A DNA stretch of 64,000 nt from Bacteroidia bacterium (GTDB lineage: Bacteria; Bacteroidota; Bacteroidia; UKL13-3): NCBI GenBank assembly GCA_014376805.1, contig JACMQU010000183.1, positions 1-64,000 of the forward strand, in the 5' to 3' direction. Positions 9,262-17,032 of this stretch are shown piece after piece. The stretch's first letter is position 1, and each line of letters opens with the position of its first letter. The translations under genes were made by a program, and so were the position numbers. The notes beneath the pieces are model-generated. The model ran no database searches, had not been told where the DNA came from, and worked only from the letters and a program-made list of their open reading frames with translations.

Positions 9262-9636
9262 ATGAATATCATGAATAAGATTGATGAGAAGCCGGTATTA
9301 TTAAGTAAGCGTAAAAATATTCAGACATTACTGGATTATTGTCTTGATCAGCGGATTATTTTTACCGTTACACCAAGAGCAATTTCAAATGAAGATTATG
9401 AAGTTGAAATTGGTATTGAAGGAATTAAACAGGCCATTGCATTAGGAATGTTTGTTAAAGAAAACAAATATGATGTAACAGGTATGGGAGAATTGGTTAA
9501 ACCCAAACCATTACCTGTTAAAAAGGGCACTGAAACCAAAGATGTTTTAGCCCCGGCTTTGATTGATTTACACCCCGAACCTGTAAAAGAAGAAGGTTCA
9601 TTATTAAGTTTTGACTTAAACGTTAACGGTAACTAA
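9262..9636 (+). CDS. Small conserved hypothetical cytoplasmic protein
   Basis: A 124-aa acidic protein starting at the ATG at 9262 (a second ATG at 9271 is equally possible). A longer in-frame extension upstream to 9172 looks non-coding and overlaps the likely promoter region. The first half has a compact alpha/beta pattern (NIQTLLDYCLDQRIIFTVTPR...YEVEIGIEGIKQAIALGMFVKENKYDV); the tail is Pro/Glu/Lys rich and probably disordered. No signal peptide or known motif. A strong hairpin terminator follows at 9710. Confidence 0.65.
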   Translation: MNIMNKIDEKPVLLSKRKNIQTLLDYCLDQRIIFTVTPRAISNEDYEVEIGIEGIKQAIALGMFVKENKYDVTGMGELVKPKPLPVKKGTETKDVLAPALIDLHPEPVKEEGSLLSFDLNVNGN

Positions 9637-9709
9637 TAAAGAAATTTATTGGTTGTTGCCATAATTTTAAGTTTCGTTGTTTGAAGCGGCGAAGGTTTGA
9701 TTGATTACG

Positions 9710-9743
9710 CAAGTATAGGAGCCCTGGCTCCTATACTTGTTTT
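9710..9743 (+). terminator. Rho-independent terminator
   Basis: A 12-14 bp perfect hairpin: CAAGTATAGGAGCC pairs with GGCTCCTATACTTG, followed directly by TTTT. It lies about 75 nt after the stop of the small protein ending at 9636 and isolates it from the pseudouridine synthase gene. Confidence 0.85.
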
Positions 9744-9836
9744 AAACGGCATGTAATACGCATTCAATATAATACGTAAAATACCGCTCCATAAAGATTC
9801 ATTCTCATAAATGGCTATCGCAACCAATTAACTTAT

Positions 9837-9844
9837 TACCTTTG
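9837..9844 (+). promoter_or_regulatory. Candidate -7 promoter element (TACCTTTG)
   Basis: An exact TAnnTTTG element ending 7 nt before the ATG at 9852, downstream of the terminator. No clear TTG at -33. A start site here would leave almost no 5' UTR. Confidence 0.45.
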
Positions 9845-9851
9845 TTAACTC

Positions 9852-10961
9852 ATGAAAGATAGATTACAGGAAGAAGAGGCAGATATACACGAAGAACAGG
9901 AACTCTTTGAGCATTTTCATTTAGTTGTTGATAGAGGCCAGCACATGCTGCGTATTGATAAGTTTCTGGTAAACCGCATAGAAAATGCAACGCGAACCAA
10001 AATTCAGGCAGCTGCTGAAGCCGGTTCTATACTTGTTAATGAAAAGCCTGTTAAATCAAGCTATAAAATTAAACCTTTAGATGTTATTTCTATAGTTCTT
10101 CCTACTCCACCAAAAAACACAGAAATTGTTGCGGAAGAAATACCACTCCATATTATCTATGAAGATGAGGATGTATTATTGGTAAACAAGGTAGCAGGTA
10201 TGGTTGTTCACCCTGGTTATAATAATGTAACCGGAACCCTTGTAAATGCACTCGCATGGCATTTGCGAAATGTTGCATTTGTTACCGAAAATAATATCAG
10301 ACCCGGTTTGGTTCACCGCATTGACAAAAATACTAGTGGTATTCTGGTTATAGCTAAAAATGAAATTGCCATGACCCATTTGGCTAAACAGTTTTTTGAT
10401 CATAGCATTGAACGCAGTTATCAGGCATTAGTATGGGGTAATATGGAAGAAGATGAAGGCACGATAACGGGGTTTATAGGAAGAAGTGCCAGAGACAGAA
10501 AAGTTTTTCAGTTATTTGAAGATGCGGAAAAAGGGAAATGGAGCATTACCCATTATAAAGTTCTTGAACGCCTTAACTATGTAACGTTAATTGAATGCCG
10601 CCTGGAGACGGGAAGAACGCATCAGATAAGAGTTCATCTTAAAAGTATCGGCCATCCCATATTTTCAGACAGCACGTATGGTGGAGATTATGCAGTTAAA
10701 GGTACAACTTTTACCAGGTACAAACAGTTTGTTGACAATTGCTTTAAGATAATGCCGCGGCAAGGCCTTCATGCCAAATCTTTAGGATTTATTCATCCGC
10801 GAACCAGAGAAAAAGTGTTTTTTAATAGTGAACTGCCTGAAGATTTTACATCTGTGCTTGAAAAGTGGAGGAACTATATATTTTATATGCCACTTGAAGA
10901 GGAAAAATTGGATCAACCTAAAGATAATGCAACCTTAAAATTGTTGAACACAAAAAAATAA
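9852..10961 (+). CDS. rluD: RluA/RluD-family 23S rRNA pseudouridine synthase
   Basis: A 369-aa protein. An S4 RNA-binding domain (about residues 32-90, RIDKFLVNRIENATRTKIQAAAEAGSI) is followed by the RluA catalytic domain. The signature HRIDKNTSG (residues 156-164) carries the catalytic Asp158, and ETGRTHQIRVH occurs further on. RluD-type enzymes isomerise uridines in helix 69 of 23S rRNA; the S4 plus RluA architecture fits RluD, but other RluA paralogues share it. The N-terminal 30 residues are acidic and the C-terminal 20 lysine-rich. Monocistronic by layout. Confidence 0.88.
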   Translation: MKDRLQEEEADIHEEQELFEHFHLVVDRGQHMLRIDKFLVNRIENATRTKIQAAAEAGSILVNEKPVKSSYKIKPLDVISIVLPTPPKNTEIVAEEIPLHIIYEDEDVLLVNKVAGMVVHPGYNNVTGTLVNALAWHLRNVAFVTENNIRPGLVHRIDKNTSGILVIAKNEIAMTHLAKQFFDHSIERSYQALVWGNMEEDEGTITGFIGRSARDRKVFQLFEDAEKGKWSITHYKVLERLNYVTLIECRLETGRTHQIRVHLKSIGHPIFSDSTYGGDYAVKGTTFTRYKQFVDNCFKIMPRQGLHAKSLGFIHPRTREKVFFNSELPEDFTSVLEKWRNYIFYMPLEEEKLDQPKDNATLKLLNTKK

Positions 10962-11062
10962 ACAAAGGTTTAAAAAACAACTTATTTTAAGTGCTCAAAG
11001 TTGATAATAATTAACAACTTCTTACACAGTTATGAGCGGATAAAAAATATTGTTTAGGGCCT

Positions 11063-11536
11063 TTAATAAAATAATGGAAAAGCAGACTCAATTATCCTTA
11101 AGAAATCTATTTTCAATAACAATTTAATCCCTAAAATTGCCAGCGTCCAGAAACAAAGGGAACAGAACATTATAAATTTGATACGCCATTTATCATGTTC
11201 TATGGAAGCGGCCAATACTGTACCTACAGGAATTGTAATAATAGGAGTGAGGATAGCAATACCCCATACTTCATACTTTTTAATAAAGGTAACCAGTTTT
11301 CTTTTGAAGCGGCTAAATTTAACAGGCTTAGGCTTGCGCGGAAAATATTTGTGATAAATTTTTAAGGAAGCTTCCCAGGCATATAAGGAAAAGATAACAC
11401 CCAGCATACCACCACCTACACAAAAAATAAGTATTTCAATCTGATTAAATCCTGAACCCATGGCGAGCCCAATTCCGAATAAGAACTTGAAGCTACTTAA
11501 AAAAATTACAGTAATTATTTTGAGTATAAGTTCCAT
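11063..11536 (-). CDS. Small multi-pass inner-membrane protein of unknown function
   Basis: A 157-aa protein with about four hydrophobic segments (residues 5-25, 33-55, 90-112, 120-150) separated by a basic loop KYFPRKPKPVKFSRFKRK. The segment ILTPIITIPVGTVLAASI resembles the paired Pro/Gly loops of small DedA- or 'small multidrug export'-like proteins, but similarity is weak. It faces the pseudouridine synthase gene convergently and lies 42 nt downstream of murQ, so it may be cotranscribed with murQ. Confidence 0.6.
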   Translation of the reverse strand: MELILKIITVIFLSSFKFLFGIGLAMGSGFNQIEILIFCVGGGMLGVIFSLYAWEASLKIYHKYFPRKPKPVKFSRFKRKLVTFIKKYEVWGIAILTPIITIPVGTVLAASIEHDKWRIKFIMFCSLCFWTLAILGIKLLLKIDFLRIIESAFPLFY

Positions 11537-11578
11537 TTTTATAAACTGCTAACTGAATGATCAGGAACGCAAGTTAAG

Positions 11579-12400
11579 TTATTTTGTTTGGGCTTGTATA
11601 GCTTTCCTAATATTACCATGAATTTTAAGTAATTCGCCTGCACTTTTTTCATTTATATCCAATTCATCCATAAGCATTTGAATACCCCGTTGTACCAATT
11701 TATTATTGCTCATTCTCATATCTACCATTTTATTTCCTTTAACCTTGCCCAATTTTATCATTAAGGAAGTACTAATCATATTAAGAACCAGTTTTTGAGC
11801 GGTTCCCGACTTCATCCTTGTGCTTCCGGTTACAAATTCAGGGCCAACAATTACTTCAACAGCAAATTTTGCAACTTTTGAAAGAGGTGAATTTTTATTA
11901 CAGGTAATACTACCGGTTTCAATGCAATTAAGTTTTGCTTTTTCTAAGGCACTGATAACATACGGAGTAGAACCACTGGCGGCTATACCAATAAGAAAAT
12001 CTTTACTATTAATTTTATGTTTTAACAAATCAATCCATCCTTGTTCTACATTATCTTCGGCAAATTCTACCGCCTTCCGGATAGCTTTATCGCCTCCCGC
12101 AATAATGCCTGTAACAAGGTTATACGGAACACCAAAAGTAGGAGGGCATTCACTTGCATCAACAATTGCTAAACGCCCACTTGTGCCGGCGCCTATGTAG
12201 AATAAACGGCCTCCCTGCTGCATTTTTTTAAGTGCGGCCTCCACAAGTTTTTCTATTTTGGGCAATACTTTTTGTATGGCAAAAGGTACCGTTTGATCTT
12301 CCTTATTTATATTTTGTAGTAAGGACTTAACATTCATTTTGTCAAGATCCTGGTAGATTGAACCGGCCTCGGTTATGCGAATATTTTTTTTAGCTGACAT
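11579..12400 (-). CDS. murQ: N-acetylmuramic acid 6-phosphate etherase MurQ
   Basis: A 273-aa SIS-domain protein. It cleaves the D-lactyl ether of MurNAc-6-P to GlcNAc-6-P in cell-wall recycling. Visible motifs: GRLFYIGAGTSGRLAIVDASECPPTFG (sugar-phosphate binding and the catalytic Glu), AEDNVEQG, GIAASGSTPYV and GSTRMKSGTAQKLVLNM. Length is slightly short of the usual about 300 because the C-terminal UBA-like helix region is reduced. Cytoplasmic. The usual neighbours for MurNAc uptake are not in the window, but an LD-carboxypeptidase at 55772 belongs to the same recycling pathway. Confidence 0.95.
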   Translation of the reverse strand: MSAKKNIRITEAGSIYQDLDKMNVKSLLQNINKEDQTVPFAIQKVLPKIEKLVEAALKKMQQGGRLFYIGAGTSGRLAIVDASECPPTFGVPYNLVTGIIAGGDKAIRKAVEFAEDNVEQGWIDLLKHKINSKDFLIGIAASGSTPYVISALEKAKLNCIETGSITCNKNSPLSKVAKFAVEVIVGPEFVTGSTRMKSGTAQKLVLNMISTSLMIKLGKVKGNKMVDMRMSNNKLVQRGIQMLMDELDINEKSAGELLKIHGNIRKAIQAQTK

Positions 12401-12409
12401 GGGTTAGGT

Positions 12410-12443
12410 TTGAATTATTTTGGGGGCTATTCTATTATATTTG
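12410..12443 (+). promoter_or_regulatory. Candidate Bacteroidota promoter (TTG-N23-TATATTTG)
   Basis: TTG at 12410-12412 and an exact TAnnTTTG (TATATTTG) at 12436-12443 are separated by 23 nt, within the range reported for Bacteroidota housekeeping promoters. The element ends 19 nt before the protease start codon. Confidence 0.5.
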
Positions 12444-12462
12444 CCAACCCAGTTTCAAAAAT

Positions 12463-14082
12463 ATGTCAAATAATAACAATAAATGGCAACCTTTAATATA
12501 TGCAGCGCTTATTTCATTGGGATTAGCATTGGGTATTTATCTAAAGCCGGCAAGTAATATTCATAACTTAATCAGTGGTAAAAATAAACTGTCAGAGTTG
12601 CTTTCTATCATAGATCAATCTTATGTTGACACTGTTAATCTAAAAGATTTGGAAGAAAAGACTATTAATGAGTTATTAACCAGTCTCGATCCGCATTCGG
12701 TTTACATTCCCGCATCCGATTTAAAAGTAGCAAATGAGCAATTAGAAGGCAATTTTGAAGGAATAGGCGTGGAGTTTAATATTATAAATGATACCATAAT
12801 GGTAGTTTCTGCCATCAATGGCGGACCCGCTCAGGAGTTAGGCATTCAGCCCGGAGACCGCATTGTGAAAGTTGATAACAATCAGGTTGCGGGTAATGGA
12901 ATAACAAGTGACAAAGTTTTTAAGTTATTAAGAGGTAAAGGGGGAACCAAAGTAATAGTTACTGTTTACAGGCCTACCGGTAAATTAAAGATTCCTTACA
13001 CAATTACCAGAGGAAAAATTCCCATTTTTAGTGTAGATGCCTGGATGATGTTAAATAGTGAAACAGGGTATATAAAAGTAAGCCGGTTTGCAGAAAATAC
13101 ACATGAAGAATTTTTAAAGGCTTTTGCTGAACTCAAAGAACAAGGAATTAAAAATCTTGTTTTGGATCTTCGGGGTAATCCGGGTGGTTATTTAAGTACT
13201 GCCATTCAGTTAGTTGATGAATTGCTGGATGATAAGAAATTGATAGTATATACCGAAGGGCGCAGTAAACCACGCGCTGAATATGATGCTGAACAAAAAG
13301 GTGTTTTTGAAAAAGGTAAGCTAATCGTGCTTATTGATGAAGGTTCTGCATCTGCCAGTGAAATAGTTAGCGGAGCTGTGCAGGATTGGGACAGAGGTAT
13401 TATATTAGGCAGGAGAAGTTTTGGTAAAGGACTGGTTCAGGAACCTTATGAATTGAGAGATGGTTCTGCACTGCGCTTAACGGTTTCACGTTATTATACT
13501 CCCAGTGGCCGTTGCATACAAAAAGATTATTCGGATCATGCCAGTTATGAAAATGATTTATTATTAAGATATGAAAGCGGAGAACTGGAAGGTGGCAGTA
13601 AAGAAGCTATACTGGATTCGACCCCATTTCATACCAAAGAGTTAAAACGTATTGTTTATGGTGGAGGGGGCATTTATCCTGATTTTTTTGTACCACTGGA
13701 TACCAACTTTAATTCGCCTTATCTTACGCGTGTGGTATCCAATGGATTAATAGGAAAATTTGCCTATTTTTATTTAGACCGGAACAGAAAAGTAATTACC
13801 GCCATACCCGGACTAATTACTTATGCTAATACTTACCAGATTACTGAGCAAACCTATAATGAATTTATTTCCTTCTCCACTGCACAGGGAATTAAACCTC
13901 CGTTACCCGAAGAAAATATGCGTTCCGAAGCGTTTATTAAACTACAGGTGAAAGCACTAATTGCAAAACAGATTTGGCGCGATCAGGGCTATTACACCGT
14001 TATACTAAAAGAAGATAAAGCAATAAATGCAGCACTTAAAGCAATTCAAAACTATCATACTTTGCTTTCACCAAATAAATGA
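12463..14082 (+). CDS. C-terminal processing peptidase, S41 family (CtpA-like)
   Basis: A 539-aa periplasmic protease. One N-terminal transmembrane/signal segment (residues 11-27), a PDZ domain (about 95-180, GNFEGIGVEFNI, GDRIVKVDN) and the S41 core with the motif IDEGSASASE (nucleophile Ser297) and GRRSFGKG (general base Lys322). CtpA enzymes trim or degrade periplasmic and membrane proteins from the C-terminus. It ends with a 28-bp convergent overlap with trmB. An independent promoter candidate lies immediately upstream. Confidence 0.92.
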   Translation: MSNNNNKWQPLIYAALISLGLALGIYLKPASNIHNLISGKNKLSELLSIIDQSYVDTVNLKDLEEKTINELLTSLDPHSVYIPASDLKVANEQLEGNFEGIGVEFNIINDTIMVVSAINGGPAQELGIQPGDRIVKVDNNQVAGNGITSDKVFKLLRGKGGTKVIVTVYRPTGKLKIPYTITRGKIPIFSVDAWMMLNSETGYIKVSRFAENTHEEFLKAFAELKEQGIKNLVLDLRGNPGGYLSTAIQLVDELLDDKKLIVYTEGRSKPRAEYDAEQKGVFEKGKLIVLIDEGSASASEIVSGAVQDWDRGIILGRRSFGKGLVQEPYELRDGSALRLTVSRYYTPSGRCIQKDYSDHASYENDLLLRYESGELEGGSKEAILDSTPFHTKELKRIVYGGGGIYPDFFVPLDTNFNSPYLTRVVSNGLIGKFAYFYLDRNRKVITAIPGLITYANTYQITEQTYNEFISFSTAQGIKPPLPEENMRSEAFIKLQVKALIAKQIWRDQGYYTVILKEDKAINAALKAIQNYHTLLSPNK

Positions 14083-14729
14083 TCAGGCAAGGAGAATTTA
14101 ATAAATTTTATAGTTCTTCCTTTTGCACTGAATAGTTTTTCATAATGCGTCTGAATGTCTCTTACAAATGGATCGGCTTGGTTTGAACCATGAACATTTT
14201 TAACAACCTGTAAGGGATCAATTTTTAATACATTCAATAGTTCACAGGTATAGTTAAACAAACCATCATCATCGGTTTTAAAATTTATGATGCCATTTGA
14301 TTTGAGAACGGTTTTATAAATTTTTAAAAAAAGCGGATTTGTTAAACGGTGTTTTTCATGTCTGTCTTTAGAAAAAGGGTCAGGAAAAGTAATCCAGATC
14401 TCATCTGCTTCTCCCTGCTCAAAATGCTCAGAAAGTTTCTCAATTACCATACGAATAAAAGCAACATTAGGCCGTTTATATTCAAGTGCCATTTTTGCCC
14501 CTACCCACATTCTGTTAGATTTGAGATCGATACCAATGAAATTTTTTTGCGGAAAGGCTTCCGATAAAGCAACAGTGTACTCTCCCTTACCACAGCCCAG
14601 TTCTAATACAATTGGATTGTTATTTTTAAAATAATCACGATGCCATTTTCCTTTCATGTGATAGGGAAAATCAAAGCAATTTTTAAACGACTGGAACTCT
14701 GCAAATCTTCTTAGTTTATCTTTTGCCAT
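14055..14729 (-). CDS. trmB: tRNA (guanine-N7-)-methyltransferase TrmB
   Basis: A 224-aa SAM-dependent methyltransferase making m7G46 in tRNA variable loops. Visible: VLELGCGKGEYTVALS (SAM site), FIGIDLKSNRMW, and WITFPDPFSKDRHEKHRLT, the TrmB signature. I chose ATG at 14729 (MAKDKLRRFAE...) over a start 18 nt upstream because the family begins this way and an exact promoter element lies only 6 nt upstream of this ATG. The gene's 3' end overlaps the protease gene's 3' end by 28 bp. Confidence 0.95.
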   Translation of the reverse strand: MAKDKLRRFAEFQSFKNCFDFPYHMKGKWHRDYFKNNNPIVLELGCGKGEYTVALSEAFPQKNFIGIDLKSNRMWVGAKMALEYKRPNVAFIRMVIEKLSEHFEQGEADEIWITFPDPFSKDRHEKHRLTNPLFLKIYKTVLKSNGIINFKTDDDGLFNYTCELLNVLKIDPLQVVKNVHGSNQADPFVRDIQTHYEKLFSAKGRTIKFIKFSLPDHLFGESKV

Positions 14730-14735
14730 TATGTG

Positions 14736-14743
14736 CAAAAGTA
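14736..14743 (-). promoter_or_regulatory. Candidate -7 promoter element (TACTTTTG)
   Basis: An exact TAnnTTTG on the minus strand, 6 nt upstream of the trmB ATG and just past the stop of the antiporter gene. It supports trmB having its own near-leaderless transcript rather than being only the third gene of the Usp-antiporter operon. Confidence 0.4.
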
Positions 14744-14752
14744 ACATAAGAT

Positions 14753-16006
14753 TTATGATTTTTCCGGATCAACCATTACTTTGGTTTTAAGCAGCCATTG
14801 CAACATAGGGCCTGCCATTACACTTGTTACAACAGCCATAATAATTATAGCAACAAATAACTCTTCGCCTATTAATTTCGCCTGTAAGGCAAGTATGGCT
14901 AAAATAATTTCCATTGCGCCTCTTGCGTTCATTCCAAAACCAACAGCAAAACTTTCTTTGTTATTCAGGCCACCTAACCTTGCGCCTAAGGTAGACCCGG
15001 AAACTTTGCCAATAATGGCAATACTGATAACAAGTAGCGTTATTTGCAAATCGAAGTTAACTATAAAATTTACTTTGAACCCAATAGCAACGAAAAAAAG
15101 GGGCGCAAAAATATTGGTTACAAACTGAGTTACAATGTCCTTGGTTTTTTCTGTTACATGCACCGAATCTCCAAAAGCGATACCAACAATAAAAGCTCCA
15201 AAAATAGCATGCAGTCCAATATACTCTGTTAATGCCGCACCTAAAAAAGCCATACCCAAAGAAAGGCTTAAAAAGCCTCCAGGCCAGCTAAAGTTTTTTG
15301 CGGCCCAGGGAAGAGATTTATTTATAAGAATTCTGCCCACTGTTAACATTAATACAGCATAAGAAACAGTGTAAAGTAAAGTAAAAAACACGTTATGACT
15401 TGTACTACCTTTTAACATTCCCATCGTCATAGAAAAAAGTATCCAGCCAATCAGGTCATCCAGCATGGCAGAGGCAATTATAATAGAACCAACACGGGTT
15501 CTGAATAAACCAAGATCCATTAGCGTGCGCGCTATAACAGGTAAGGCAGATATAGACATGGCAGTACCCATAAATAAAGAAAATGCAAGCAGATCTGAAC
15601 TATTATTTCCAAAATAACCGGAGAAAAAATAGGCAGCTACAAAACCAAGTCCTAATGGAATAATAAGCCCCAGCGAACTAGTGGTGAATGCCGCTTTACC
15701 TTGTTGCCTTATTAAAGACAGATCCAGTTCCATACCCGCTACAAATAATAACATAATGGCCGAAATGTTAACAATGCCGCTAAGTGCCACCGAAGCATTC
15801 ATGTTTTTTGTGAAAATAAGATCACTAAATTCAGGGTAAAAATTGCCAAGCAAGGTTGGCCCCAGCACAACACCTGCTACTAATTCTCCCACTACCAAAG
15901 GCATTTTTAGTTTCCTGAAAAACTCGCCAAAAAGGCGTGCCACAATAAGCATTAAGCCCAAACTTAATACGAGGCTGATATTTTCGCTATGGGTAAGTAT
16001 TTTCAA
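14753..16006 (-). CDS. Cation:proton antiporter, CPA2 family
   Basis: A 417-aa integral membrane protein with about 12 hydrophobic segments and the CPA2 Na+(K+)/H+ exchanger pattern: MPLVVGELVAGVVLGPTLLG, ALPVIARTLMDLGL, ASAMLDDLIGWILF (conserved Asp pair) and GFGMNARGAMEIILA. No C-terminal TrkA-N or Usp domain is attached; a separate Usp protein is encoded 7 nt upstream and may take the regulatory role. The start codon is TTG at 16006, chosen because it gives a full first membrane segment and no ATG lies nearby. Ion specificity cannot be told from sequence. Confidence 0.9.
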   Translation of the reverse strand: MKILTHSENISLVLSLGLMLIVARLFGEFFRKLKMPLVVGELVAGVVLGPTLLGNFYPEFSDLIFTKNMNASVALSGIVNISAIMLLFVAGMELDLSLIRQQGKAAFTTSSLGLIIPLGLGFVAAYFFSGYFGNNSSDLLAFSLFMGTAMSISALPVIARTLMDLGLFRTRVGSIIIASAMLDDLIGWILFSMTMGMLKGSTSHNVFFTLLYTVSYAVLMLTVGRILINKSLPWAAKNFSWPGGFLSLSLGMAFLGAALTEYIGLHAIFGAFIVGIAFGDSVHVTEKTKDIVTQFVTNIFAPLFFVAIGFKVNFIVNFDLQITLLVISIAIIGKVSGSTLGARLGGLNNKESFAVGFGMNARGAMEIILAILALQAKLIGEELFVAIIIMAVVTSVMAGPMLQWLLKTKVMVDPEKS

Positions 16007-16013
16007 TGTTGTA

Positions 16014-16877
16014 TTAATCGAGATCTTTTGGGTGAACTATTAACAGGTTGCAAGGCAGGTCTGAGAGTGCATACTCTATATCATGTGGAAATACCCTGTC
16101 TAGCAAATTCATTTGTTTATCTGGAGAGCTTACCACTAGCAAGTCAGCACCGCAATCTCTGGCAAATTTGCTGATTACGTAACCTGGCTTTCCTTCAATT
16201 CTTTCGACAGCTAATTTAAGGTCGCCACAATCGGTACATCTCAATATTTTTTCCAGTTTCTCGTCTTCTTCTTTTAACAGTTGCTGTTTTCTAAAATCTG
16301 CTTCATTTTCTTTCAGTTCTTCGCTTCTTATTAACGCCAGTTTGCTCAAATCAGTTTCCTGTATTATATGAACTTTACCGGAATGATATGATTTAGCAAC
16401 TGCAACTGCAACCGCAATGGTATTTTCGGTTTTGTGATGATCTGTACCCTCAACCACTATTTGTTTAAAGCCGGTTGGGTGAATATTGGGTTCAGTAAGC
16501 ATAAGCATACTGCATTTAACCTTACGGCTTAACTGCCTTGAAATTCCACCAAGAAAATATTTTAGAAGACTTTCTTTTTCCAACGCACCGGTAACTAACA
16601 AGTCAATTTTTTCTGTTTGACAAATTTCAAGTATGGTTTCTACCGGATCACCTTCCCTCCAGATAATTTTGTTTAGTGTGTGGTCAAGTCCAAAACGATG
16701 TAACAGGTGTTTTAAATATTGCTCTTCCTGCAAACTCTTTTTCCCCACATGTATAAATACCAGTTTTGAACCAAATGTTTGCTGCAACAAACGCGCTTCT
16801 GCTAATATGGCTTCACATCGAGGTGAAAACGCTACTGCAATTGCAATTTTTTCAAATATTACAGTTTCATTATTCAT
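16014..16877 (-). CDS. Tandem universal stress protein (UspA family)
   Basis: A 287-aa cytoplasmic protein with two Usp folds: residues about 5-140 (KIAIAVAFSPRCEAILAEA..., LLVTGALEKESLLKYFLGGISRQL) and about 145-285 (KQIVVEGTDHHKTENTIAVAVAVA..., LLVVSSPDKQMNLLDRVFPHDIEYALSDLPCNLLIVHP). The second half shows an unusual repeat of VAVAVA. The gene precedes the antiporter by 7 nt, so the two form an operon; stand-alone Usp partners of CPA2 antiporters are common in bacteria. Confidence 0.9.
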   Translation of the reverse strand: MNNETVIFEKIAIAVAFSPRCEAILAEARLLQQTFGSKLVFIHVGKKSLQEEQYLKHLLHRFGLDHTLNKIIWREGDPVETILEICQTEKIDLLVTGALEKESLLKYFLGGISRQLSRKVKCSMLMLTEPNIHPTGFKQIVVEGTDHHKTENTIAVAVAVAKSYHSGKVHIIQETDLSKLALIRSEELKENEADFRKQQLLKEEDEKLEKILRCTDCGDLKLAVERIEGKPGYVISKFARDCGADLLVVSSPDKQMNLLDRVFPHDIEYALSDLPCNLLIVHPKDLD

Positions 16878-16891
16878 GGCGCAATAATACT

Positions 16892-16899
16892 CAAAAATA
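16892..16899 (-). promoter_or_regulatory. Candidate -7 promoter element (TATTTTTG)
   Basis: An exact TAnnTTTG on the minus strand ending 14 nt before the Usp start codon. It would drive the Usp-antiporter operon. No good TTG at -33. Confidence 0.35.
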
Positions 16900-17032
16900 T
16901 TTTATATAATCACCGGGTTTTTTAAAACAACGTACTGTTGGATCAAGTTTTACCTGATTTATTTGAATATATAATTTGCAATAAATGTAGTAAGCGTTTT
17001 GCATTTTATTCACTAAACTTGCACGCATTAGT

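Noticed and set aside
9090-9272. 60-aa minus-strand frame and the 5' extension 9172-9261 of the small protein gene
   Set aside because: The minus-strand frame has only basic/hydrophobic chance composition and the extension covers the probable promoter; ATG at 9262 or 9271 gives a compact protein.
11820-12200. 126-aa plus-strand frame opposite murQ
   Set aside because: Entirely inside a well-matched MurQ gene on the other strand; the protein has no family resemblance and low-complexity composition.
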